The translations under genes were made by a program, and so were the position numbers. A stretch of DNA of 5,698 nt from Candidatus Dormiibacterota bacterium (GTDB lineage: Bacteria; Chloroflexota; Dormibacteria; Aeolococcales; Aeolococcaceae): positions 1 to 5,698 of the forward strand of contig CATPAP010000007.1 of assembly GCA_955651875.1 (NCBI GenBank). The letters are read 5' to 3'. Every line of letters begins with the position of its first letter. The stretch's first letter is position 1. The notes under the pieces were generated by a model. The model did not search any database, was not told the DNA's origin, and was given only the letters and a program-made list of their open reading frames with translations. Below, piece by piece: positions 1-5,698 of the stretch.

Positions 1-21
1 CGCTGGGCGGCGGCGGGCAGC

Positions 22-558
22 TCAGCTCTGCGAGAGGGGGTTGTCGCCGCCCAGGTCGGGCAGGTTGAGCTCGTTGACCCAGTCGCGGATCTTGGCCAGG
101 CGTTCGGTGGTCTCCTCGTCCGTCTCCCCGGGTTCGCCCTCCTGGTCGGCCTCGGGAAGCACCCCGGCGCGGTCAAGGACCTCGGTGGCGACGAAGATGC
201 CCGCCCCGACCCGTACCGCCACCGCGATCGCGTCGGACGGGCGGGAGTCGATCTCCATTTGGCGCCCATCGACGTGCGCGAGGATGCGCGCGTAGAACAC
301 CTCGTTGGCGAGAGAGGTGACCACGATGCGGTCGACGTTGACGTCGACGGCGCCGAGGATGTTGGCCAGCAGGTCGTGGGTGATGGGGCGCTCCGGCGTC
401 ATCCCTGTGATCTTCAGCGCGATCGCATTGGCCTCGTTGATGCCGATCCAGATAGGCAGGTAGCGCTCCGCGGTCTTCTCTTTGAGGATGACCACGTGCT
501 GTCCTGTGGGCATATGGACCCGGATGCTGTCGACGGTCATCTCGATCAGATCGGCCAT
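22..558 (-). CDS. Bifunctional nuclease family protein (BFN / DUF151)
   Basis: This 178-residue protein belongs to the DUF151 (DNase/RNase, BFN) family. Members have been reported to cleave DNA and RNA in vitro, but their role in bacteria is mostly unsettled. Family landmarks are present: LPIWIG at residues 34-39, RPITHDLL at 57-64 and the most conserved block, DSRPSDAIAVAVR, at 104-116. The BFN domain covers about residues 4-133. An acidic linker (about 136-150) follows, then a short predicted helix (about 150-165) in place of the UvrB-like tail that some relatives carry. There is no signal peptide or membrane segment, so it is probably cytoplasmic. The ATG start puts the conserved N-terminal strand at the expected distance. 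The stop is TGA. It lies 48 bases downstream of the pterin gene on the same strand and has its own -10-like hexamer, so it may be transcribed with that gene, alone, or both. The family call is firm; the biological role is not. Confidence 0.94.
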   Translation of the reverse strand: MADLIEMTVDSIRVHMPTGQHVVILKEKTAERYLPIWIGINEANAIALKITGMTPERPITHDLLANILGAVDVNVDRIVVTSLANEVFYARILAHVDGRQMEIDSRPSDAIAVAVRVGAGIFVATEVLDRAGVLPEADQEGEPGETDEETTERLAKIRDWVNELNLPDLGGDNPLSQS

Positions 559-564
559 GCCTCG

Positions 565-570
565 ATGATA
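565..570 (-). promoter_or_regulatory. Candidate -10 box of the BFN gene, leaderless layout
   Basis: Read on the minus strand this is TATCAT, five of six matches to TATAAT. Six bases (CGAGGC) separate it from the ATG at 558, which would put the transcription start at or within a base or so of the start codon. No convincing -35 box is seen: TTCCTG at 590-595 is weak, with a 19-bp spacer. A GAGG lies just before the ATG, too close to act as a normal ribosome-binding site. The role is inferred from position only. Confidence 0.45.
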
Positions 571-588
571 GCGCCGACTTCGCGGCGC
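571..588. repeat. Perfect 6-bp inverted repeat upstream of the BFN gene
   Basis: GCGCCG (571-576) and CGGCGC (583-588) are exact reverse complements around a six-base loop, ACTTCG. The repeat lies between the pterin gene's stop codon and the BFN start, immediately upstream of the BFN -10-like box. It could form a small hairpin in a read-through transcript from the pterin gene, or be a palindromic protein-binding site over the spacer. No run of T follows it on the minus strand, so it is not a standard intrinsic terminator. In DNA this GC-rich, a 6-bp palindrome can arise by chance. Confidence 0.3.
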
Positions 589-606
589 GCAGGAACGCTG
601 ACGGGG

Positions 607-1068
607 TCACTCAGCCACCGCCGCTCCCTGTCCGGGGATCTCCTCGACGTGCAGCTCGAGGCGGTAGCCGGTGCGGCCGAGGCGCTCGCGGAGCGCGCCG
701 AGCAGGTGGTCTGCCAGGCACTCGCAGGTGGTGTTGACGACGGGCAACATGACCACGTCGCTGCGCGGGAGGAGAAACCGGCGCGAACCCTCGGTGAGGG
801 AGACGCCGTCGGCCGTCTCCTCGACGCGGACGCGGGGCGAACGCGTGGGCACCAGCATGCGTTCGTCCAGCTCGGCGCAGAGCGTGCGCAACGCGGCTTT
901 GAGCGACGAGAAGTCGACCACGGTTCCCTCTTCGCCGATGCTCCCGCGCACGCGCAGCCTGACCCGGTAGTTGTGTCCGTGGAGGCGCTCGCTGCGCCCC
1001 TGATGGATGGAGAAATGGGCCGCGCTGAAGCCCATGTCGCCACGGGCGAGCTCGAGGCTGGCATCCAT
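607..1068 (-). CDS. 6-pyruvoyl-tetrahydropterin synthase / QueD superfamily enzyme, PTPS-III-like
   Basis: This 153-residue COG0720 (T-fold) enzyme probably acts on 7,8-dihydroneopterin or its triphosphate. Visible zinc ligands are H18 (in FSAAHF), H30 and H32 (in LHGHNY). The pterin-anchoring region follows as NTTCECLA (112-119, with E116) and VEEIP (141-145). Where QueD has its catalytic Cys (CxxxHGH), this protein has S26, with E27 next to it, giving ExxHGH (27-32). That is the reported signature of PTPS-III, which makes 6-hydroxymethyl-dihydropterin for folate in organisms lacking FolB. The usual LDH dyad reads L67-D68-E69. About 38 residues separate it from the NTTxE motif, much longer than in compact QueD proteins; as I recall, similar long versions occur in archaea and some bacteria. 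No other queuosine or folate gene is in view. ATG start, TGA stop. The family is certain; the PTPS-III assignment is an inference from the motif, and generic annotation would call it 6-carboxytetrahydropterin synthase. Confidence 0.92.
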   Translation of the reverse strand: MDASLELARGDMGFSAAHFSIHQGRSERLHGHNYRVRLRVRGSIGEEGTVVDFSSLKAALRTLCAELDERMLVPTRSPRVRVEETADGVSLTEGSRRFLLPRSDVVMLPVVNTTCECLADHLLGALRERLGRTGYRLELHVEEIPGQGAAVAE

Positions 1069-1075
1069 GGCTGCG

Positions 1076-1082
1076 TACCATA
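1076..1082. promoter_or_regulatory. Candidate shared divergent -10 element (pterin gene / polA)
   Basis: The 7-bp sequence TACCATA contains TACCAT on the plus strand (1076-1081), seven bases before the polA GTG at 1089. On the minus strand it reads TATGGT (1082-1077), eight bases before the pterin gene's ATG at 1068. Both hexamers keep the key TAnnnT positions of a sigma-70-type -10 box. Both sit where a leaderless transcript would need one. The whole gap between the start codons is only 20 bases, so no room exists for separate promoters unless they lie inside the opposite gene. No clear -35 box is seen on either side, and neither gene has a Shine-Dalgarno sequence. Direct copies of GCTGC flank the element (1070-1074 and 1083-1087). 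Promoter function is inferred. Confidence 0.5.
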
Positions 1083-1088
1083 GCTGCT

Positions 1089-3866
1089 GTGGAACGCGAC
1101 ACCCTGCTGCTGGTCGATGGACACTCGCTGGTGTACCGCGCGTTCTTCGCCATGCCGGCTCTGACCAACAGCCGCGGGGAGGTCACCAACGCCGCGTACG
1201 GTTTCACCTCGATGCTCCTCAAGGCGCTGGGCGACCACCGACCCACCCACGCGGTCGCAGCATTCGACCCCCCGGGGCGCACCTTCCGGCACGACCAGGA
1301 CGCGAGCTACAAGGCCGGCCGCAAGCCGACCCCCGACGACCTGATCCCGCAGTTCCCCTGGTGCCGGGAGGTCGTCGAGGCCCTCGGCATCCCCATCATC
1401 GAGGTGCCCACATTCGAGGCCGACGACGTCATCGGCACTCTGAGCGGGCAGGGAGAGCGTGCCGGACTCGACGTCATCATCGTCACCGGTGACCTCGACG
1501 CGCTCCAACTTGTCACCGACCGCGTCCGAGTTTTTGCCAACCGTCGCGGTATCTCGGACACCATCGTCTACGACGTCGAGCGTGTCTACGAGCGCTACGG
1601 GTTCGCGCCCCGGCTGGTCGTCGACTTCAAGGCGCTGCGCGGTGACGTCTCGGACAACATCCCAGGCGTGCCCGGCATCGGCGACAAGACCGCGATGACC
1701 CTGGTGCAGGAGTACGGTGCGCTGGAGTCGATCCTCGAGGCCGTGCCCACCATGAAGGAGGGCAAGGTCAGGCGTCTACTCGGCGAATACGCCGACCAGG
1801 CCACGCTGAGCAAGCAGCTCGCCACCATCCAGCTCGACATGGACATCTCGCTCGACCTCGAGGGCTCGCGGCTGGGCCCCCACGACGGTGAGGCGGTGCG
1901 GGCGATCTTCGACCGGCTCGAGTTCCGCTCGTTGCTCGGGCGCATCCCCACCTACGGGACCGAGCGGCCCGGGATGCACGCCAGCCCGGCGGCGTCCGTG
2001 GGCACGGGGCAAGCCGCCTTCGACCTCGAGTCCATCCCAGCCGCCGTCGACGTGGTCGTCGTCGACGATGTGCCGCAGGCGGAGGAGATGATGTCCCGTC
2101 TGCGCGGCAACGGGGACATCGTCGTGCGCAGCGTCATCGACGGCAGCGCGCGCCGCGGCGAGGTCGTCGGCGTGGCACTTGCCTCGATGGACCAGCCCGA
2201 CCCCGCGTACTACGTCCCGGTCGGCCACGAGGGCGCCAACGCCGCCGACGCGGTGGTCAGCATCCTCGCGGCGCTGCTGTCCGACGCCTCCGTCGTCAAG
2301 CACGGCTACGACCTCAAGCAGGAGCTGCTCGCCTGGGGCGCGCGCGGGGTGGCCGTCCGTGTCCTCGGCTTCGACACTATGCTCGCGGCATACCTCTGCA
2401 TCACCACGCGCACCCGCGTGCCGTCGCTAACCGTTCTCGCCCACGACCTCTGCGGGGTCACCGAACAGCCCGAGGAGACGCTGCTCGGCAGCGGGCGGGC
2501 GCGGCGCAGCGCGTTCGCGGTGCCGGTGGAGGAGGCGGCGAGCTACTACGGCACCTGGGTGTCGATGGTGCCGGCGGTGCGCACCGCGCTCCAGGCACAG
2601 CTCGCCGAGGGCACGCTGCAGTCGCTGTTCGAGAACCTCGAGATGCCGCTGGTGCCGATCCTCGCCGCGATGGAGCGGGTCGGCATTCGCGTCGACTGCG
2701 ACGAGCTGGCCCGGCTGTCCGCCGAGCTGTACACGCGCATCACCGAGCTCGAGGGCATCGTCGCGGAGACGGCCGGCTACACCTTCAACCCGGGATCGAC
2801 CCAACAGCTGGCGGCGTTCCTCTACGACAGCCTCGGCTTGGCGGCGGGCCGGCGCACCAAGACGGGACGGAGCACCGACGCGGACAGCCTGGAGTCGCTG
2901 CGCGGTGAGCACCCCGTCGTCGACGTGATCCTGGAGTGGCGCCAGCTGACCAAGCTGAAGAGCACGTACGTCGACGCGCTGCCCCTGCTCTGCGCGAGCG
3001 ACGGCCGCATCCACACGTCCTTCAACCAGGCCGTGGCCACGACGGGCAGGCTCAGCTCCGCCGACCCCAACCTGCAGAACGTGCCGGTGCGCACCGGCTG
3101 GGGGCAGCGCATCCGCCACGCGTTCGTGGCCGACCCCAGCCACAGACTGGTGAGCGCCGATTACTCACAGATCGAGCTGCGCGTCCTCGCTCACGTCAGC
3201 GGTGAGCCCGAGCTGATCGCCGCGTTCGAGCGGGGCGAGGACATCCACCGCCGCACCGCGGCCGAGGTCTACGACGTCGCGCCCGAGCAGGTGGCGCCCG
3301 ACCAGCGCCGCATCGCCAAGGTGGTCAACTTCGGGGTGGTCTACGGGCTCTCCGACTTCGGCCTGGCGCGCGACACCGGCATGGACCAGGAGGCGGCGCG
3401 CATCTTCATCGAGAAGTACTTCGAGAGCTTCCCGGCCGTGACCCACTACCTCGAGCGCACCCGCATGCACGCGCGCGATTGGGGCTGGGTCGAGACGTTC
3501 ATGGGACGGCGGCGCCACCTCCCCGACATCCGCGCCGCCAACCGGCAGCTGCGCGGCGCCGCCGAGCGCATGGCGGTGAACATGCCGATCCAGGGCGCGG
3601 CCGCCGACATCATGAAGCTCGCCATGATTCGCAGCGACGCCGCACTGCGCGAGGCCGGGGTGCGCTCGCGAATGCTGCTGCAGGTGCACGACGAGCTCGT
3701 CCTCGAGGGTCCCGAGGAGGAGGTCGAGCGGGCCGTCGCCCTGGTGCGTGAGGCCATGTCTGGCGCGGTCGAGCTCGTCGTCCCGCTGGTCGTCGATGTC
3801 AAGGTTGGACAGAACTGGCAGGAGATGACACCCCTCCGCGAGACGGCGAGTGCCGGAGCTTCCTGA
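1089..3866 (+). CDS. polA: DNA polymerase I, 5'-nuclease active, proofreading domain degenerate
   Basis: Full-length Pol I of 925 residues, the enzyme that removes RNA primers and fills gaps in replication and excision repair. The N-terminal 5'-nuclease (about 1-290) keeps its metal-binding acids: D10, D60, E110, D112, D113, D135, D137, D186 and D189, the last two beside the helix-hairpin-helix GVPGIG. The 3'-5' exonuclease fold (about 310-510) has lost its first acidic pair (DxE): the strand at 343-351 reads DIVVRSVID. The third motif also lacks its Asp, reading SYYGTW, while one Asp remains (D408). It should therefore not proofread, as in Taq. The polymerase domain is intact: R654, motif A DYSQIE with D691, O-helix R740, K744, F748 and Y752, and motif C HDE with D868. 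All sit at a constant 14-residue offset from E. coli Pol I. F748 is the residue that selects against dideoxynucleotides. GTG start is chosen because LLLVDGHS follows at the usual distance. It overlaps mutM by 17 bases. Confidence 0.98.
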   Translation: MERDTLLLVDGHSLVYRAFFAMPALTNSRGEVTNAAYGFTSMLLKALGDHRPTHAVAAFDPPGRTFRHDQDASYKAGRKPTPDDLIPQFPWCREVVEALGIPIIEVPTFEADDVIGTLSGQGERAGLDVIIVTGDLDALQLVTDRVRVFANRRGISDTIVYDVERVYERYGFAPRLVVDFKALRGDVSDNIPGVPGIGDKTAMTLVQEYGALESILEAVPTMKEGKVRRLLGEYADQATLSKQLATIQLDMDISLDLEGSRLGPHDGEAVRAIFDRLEFRSLLGRIPTYGTERPGMHASPAASVGTGQAAFDLESIPAAVDVVVVDDVPQAEEMMSRLRGNGDIVVRSVIDGSARRGEVVGVALASMDQPDPAYYVPVGHEGANAADAVVSILAALLSDASVVKHGYDLKQELLAWGARGVAVRVLGFDTMLAAYLCITTRTRVPSLTVLAHDLCGVTEQPEETLLGSGRARRSAFAVPVEEAASYYGTWVSMVPAVRTALQAQLAEGTLQSLFENLEMPLVPILAAMERVGIRVDCDELARLSAELYTRITELEGIVAETAGYTFNPGSTQQLAAFLYDSLGLAAGRRTKTGRSTDADSLESLRGEHPVVDVILEWRQLTKLKSTYVDALPLLCASDGRIHTSFNQAVATTGRLSSADPNLQNVPVRTGWGQRIRHAFVADPSHRLVSADYSQIELRVLAHVSGEPELIAAFERGEDIHRRTAAEVYDVAPEQVAPDQRRIAKVVNFGVVYGLSDFGLARDTGMDQEAARIFIEKYFESFPAVTHYLERTRMHARDWGWVETFMGRRRHLPDIRAANRQLRGAAERMAVNMPIQGAAADIMKLAMIRSDAALREAGVRSRMLLQVHDELVLEGPEEEVERAVALVREAMSGAVELVVPLVVDVKVGQNWQEMTPLRETASAGAS

Positions 3867-4674
3867 GGTCGAGACGGTGGCGCGCGACCTGCGCACCGCG
3901 GTGGTGGGACGGCGGATCATGTCGGTCCGGCTCGGCCATCCCAAGGTGATGCGGTTCCCGGTGCCCGAGGTGTTGGCCGCCATCCTCCCCGGACGTCGCG
4001 TGGAGGCGGTGACGCGCAGCGGCAAGTTCATCCTCTGCGCGCTCGACGGTGGCGAGGACCTGGTGTTCCACCTCGGCATGACCGGGCACCTGCTGGTGTG
4101 CGACGCGCAGAGCGAGCCCGCACGTCACACGCACCTCCGCGCGCTCCTCGACGACGGCCGCGAGCTGCGCTACGACGACGCGCGACGCTTCGGCCGCATC
4201 CTGCTCGGCCCGCGCAGCACGCTCGAGGACTCGCGCGTCCTCCCGGTGCTCGGCGTCGAGCCGCTGTCTGACGATTTCACCGCCGTGCGCCTCGATGAGG
4301 TGCTGCGCTCGACGACCCGCACTGTCAAGGCCGCGCTCCTCGACCAGCGCGGCGTCGCGGGCCTCGGCAACATCTACGTGGACGAGGCCTGCCATCTCGC
4401 CGGGGTGCGGCCGCAGCGCCGCTGCCACACCCTCACCCGCGCCCAGCGTGCTGCGCTGCACGCGGCCATCCCCGCGGTGCTGGTGTCGGCCATCCGCAAC
4501 CGGGGCAGCAGCACCGACGACTACCGCGACATCTGGAACGCCAGGGGAAGCAACCAGGAGCGCCTCCAGGTGTACGGCCGTGGCGGGCGGCCGTGCTTTC
4601 GCTGCGGCACTCCACTCAAGCAGGCGACCGTCGCCGGCCGCACCACGGTGTGGTGCCACTCATGCCAGCGATGA
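3850..4674 (+). CDS. mutM: Formamidopyrimidine-DNA glycosylase (Fpg/MutM)
   Basis: This 274-residue base-excision-repair enzyme removes 8-oxoguanine and formamidopyrimidines and cuts the abasic site by beta,delta-elimination. The diagnostic N-terminus PELPEVET supplies the nucleophile P2 and catalytic E3, fixing the start at the GTG at 3850, since Pro must directly follow the initiator Met. Other conserved points are K59 (GKFIL), the HLGMTGHL loop (74-81, M77), the RRFG segment (112-115) and the helix-two-turn-helix AGLGNIYVDE with N174. A C-terminal zinc finger (C249, C252, C269, C272) includes R264 in the GRTT hairpin. Length is typical and every key residue is present, so the enzyme should be active; the Fpg zinc finger and PELPE start argue against an Nei paralogue. 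It begins inside the last codons of polA, with no clear ribosome-binding site, and its stop overlaps the next start (ATGA). Both suggest translational coupling and joint expression with Pol I, its partner in gap filling. Confidence 0.98.
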   Translation: MPELPEVETVARDLRTAVVGRRIMSVRLGHPKVMRFPVPEVLAAILPGRRVEAVTRSGKFILCALDGGEDLVFHLGMTGHLLVCDAQSEPARHTHLRALLDDGRELRYDDARRFGRILLGPRSTLEDSRVLPVLGVEPLSDDFTAVRLDEVLRSTTRTVKAALLDQRGVAGLGNIYVDEACHLAGVRPQRRCHTLTRAQRAALHAAIPAVLVSAIRNRGSSTDDYRDIWNARGSNQERLQVYGRGGRPCFRCGTPLKQATVAGRTTVWCHSCQR

Positions 4675-5698
4675 CCCGGGTCACGTTCGTCAGCTACGAC
4701 GACGATCCTCCGCTGGGCGGGCAGGGGGTGGTGCTGCACGGTATGCGCGCTGCGCTTCGCGCACGTGGGCACGAGGTGAGCACCGTGGCGGGGCGCGGCG
4801 AGCATCCGCAGAGGTATGCGCGAGTCACCGGACGTGGCCCGCTCGACTTCTCCATTCACGTCAACCGACGCCCCCAGCTGATCATCGGGACTCGCCCCGA
4901 CATCGTCCACGCTCTGGGCGGCCCCGGCGGCGTGCTGCTGTTGCGCAGGCTCGACGTGCCACTGGTGTACACCGCCAACCACACGTACTCGGTGGCGCAC
5001 GGACGCGCCTCGCTGCGACGTCTGCTCTCTCCGCTGGAGGCGCGCGCCTACCGGCGGGCCGCGTTGGTGCTGGCGATCTCGCCGTCGACGGCGAGCGCGG
5101 TGCGTGACCTCGGCGTTCCGCACGACCGCATCGAAGTCCTCCCCCCCGGCATCGACGTGCCGGAGGCACACCCGCCCGCGCGCGAGGCCATGCGTCTGCT
5201 GTTCGCGGGCCGGTGGGAACCGCAGAAGGGGCCGCTCACCGCCATTGCGGTGATGCGCGACGTCATCGCGCAGCGGCCGGCCACGACCGGCCTCATCGTC
5301 GGCGGTGGCAGCCTCGAGGCGCAGGTGCGCCGCCTGGCAGCGTCGGCCGCCGGCGTCGATGTGGCCGGACGTGTGGACGACGCGCGGCTGGCGGCCGAGT
5401 ACGGTCGCGCCTCCATCCTGCTGGTGCCCTCACAGTACGAGGGGCTGGGGCTCGTGGCCCTCGAAGCCCAGGCGCAGGGGGCGGTGGTGGTCGGGTACGA
5501 CGTCGACGGGCTCCGCGACGCCGTCGCGGACAGCCGGCTGCTCGTCCCGCCCGGCGACACCGGCGCCCTGCTGCGGGCATGCCTCGCCCTCATCGACGAT
5601 CCGCAGCGACGTGAGGAGCTCGCCCTCGCCGGGCGCGAGCACATCCGCGCGGCGCATTCCTGGGAGCGGATCGGACGGCGCCTCGAGGAGGTGTACGA
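4671..5698 (+). CDS. GT4-type glycosyltransferase, C-terminal end cut by window
   Basis: This reading frame stays open to the window end, giving 342 residues without a stop. It has the two Rossmann domains of a GT-B retaining glycosyltransferase of the GT4 (Glycos_transf_1) type, which moves a sugar from a nucleotide-sugar donor. The N-terminal acceptor domain (about 1-165) carries the glycine-rich loop PPLGGQG (13-19) and PDIVHALGG. The hinge contains EVLPPGID. The donor domain begins at LLFAGRWEPQKG (K186 in the usual RxxxxKG position) and has VGGGSLE. It ends with the EX7E motif EGLGLVALE (E257 and E265), which binds the donor. Only the final C-terminal part is missing. The ATG at 4671 overlaps the mutM stop as ATGA; an in-frame ATG at 4662 (MPAMTRV) is an alternative. 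No membrane segment is seen. Donor and acceptor cannot be told from sequence; cell-envelope glycolipid or polysaccharide, or trehalose/sucrose-type synthesis, are possible. Why it follows repair genes is unclear. Confidence 0.93.
   Translation, partial: MTRVTFVSYDDDPPLGGQGVVLHGMRAALRARGHEVSTVAGRGEHPQRYARVTGRGPLDFSIHVNRRPQLIIGTRPDIVHALGGPGGVLLLRRLDVPLVYTANHTYSVAHGRASLRRLLSPLEARAYRRAALVLAISPSTASAVRDLGVPHDRIEVLPPGIDVPEAHPPAREAMRLLFAGRWEPQKGPLTAIAVMRDVIAQRPATTGLIVGGGSLEAQVRRLAASAAGVDVAGRVDDARLAAEYGRASILLVPSQYEGLGLVALEAQAQGAVVVGYDVDGLRDAVADSRLLVPPGDTGALLRACLALIDDPQRREELALAGREHIRAAHSWERIGRRLEEVY

Noticed and set aside
1..21. GC-rich tail after the BFN stop as a possible terminator
   Set aside because: Only a 4-bp GCTG/CAGC pairing is visible, with no T-run, and the window ends too soon to judge.
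1053..1058. A -35 box for polA at the expected 17-bp spacing
   Set aside because: The bases there do not resemble TTGACA, and shifting the spacing by a base or two does not help. A TG at 1072-1073 is one base off for an extended -10.
259..1083. A 274-codon plus-strand open frame opposite the BFN and pterin genes
   Set aside because: It is a GC-driven shadow. The minus-strand frames contain clear family motifs (DSRPSDAIA, LHGHNY), while this translation has no recognisable domain and is rich in Asp, Arg and Ala runs typical of antisense frames.
546..1508. A 320-codon minus-strand frame spanning the pterin gene and the start of polA
   Set aside because: It runs out of frame through two well-supported genes and the promoter gap, and has low-complexity Ser/Arg/Ala composition.
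1978..2070. Linker between the 5'-nuclease and exonuclease-like domains of Pol I as an inserted extra domain
   Set aside because: It is a short Ala/Pro/Gly-rich stretch of variable sequence at the normal domain boundary, and the total length of 925 residues is in the usual family range.
3165..4659. Two long minus-strand open frames (3165-4079 and 3799-4659) opposite polA and mutM
   Set aside because: Both lie opposite unmistakable conserved coding sequence, and their translations show no family motif. Absence of stops is expected at this GC content.
5141..5147. Run of seven C inside the glycosyltransferase, a possible frameshift or phase-variation site
   Set aside because: The frame is continuous through it (EVLPPGID is a standard family motif), and runs of this length are common in DNA this GC-rich.

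Overview
The window is GC-rich (clearly well above 60% by eye, with G/C-dominated third codon positions) and almost fully coding. It looks like ordinary chromosomal DNA of a high-GC bacterium. An exonuclease-degenerate DNA polymerase I, a DUF151 bifunctional-nuclease protein and starts without Shine-Dalgarno sequences would fit Actinomycetota, Chloroflexota or an uncultured high-GC lineage such as Dormibacterota. The sequence alone does not decide between these. I see no mobile element, tRNA, rRNA, CRISPR array or phage gene.

Layout. Two genes read leftward from about position 1070: a COG0720 pterin enzyme (607-1068), then a BFN/DUF151 protein (22-558). Three genes read rightward: polA (1089-3866), mutM (3850-4674) and a GT4-type glycosyltransferase (4671 to beyond the window end). 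polA and mutM overlap by 17 bases and mutM and the glycosyltransferase by 4 (ATGA), so the rightward set is probably one translationally coupled operon. The two divergent start codons are only 20 bases apart, and that gap holds one 7-bp sequence, TACCATA, that can serve as a -10 box in both directions.

Function. polA and mutM form a base-excision-repair pair: MutM removes 8-oxoguanine and other oxidised purines and nicks the site, and Pol I fills the gap. The pterin enzyme has a Glu-x-x-His-Gly-His motif with no QueD cysteine. This is the signature of PTPS-III, which can replace FolB in folate synthesis, so it should not be named QueD by default. The BFN protein belongs to a widespread, poorly understood nuclease family. 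The glycosyltransferase has no evident link to repair and may begin a separate pathway.

None of the five genes has a recognisable Shine-Dalgarno sequence. Three (BFN, pterin enzyme, polA) have a -10-like hexamer 6-8 bases before the start codon, the layout expected for leaderless mRNAs. The other two start by overlap with the gene before. The most interesting points are the shared divergent promoter and the PTPS-III-like active site. I see no convincing sign of an entirely new multi-gene system.
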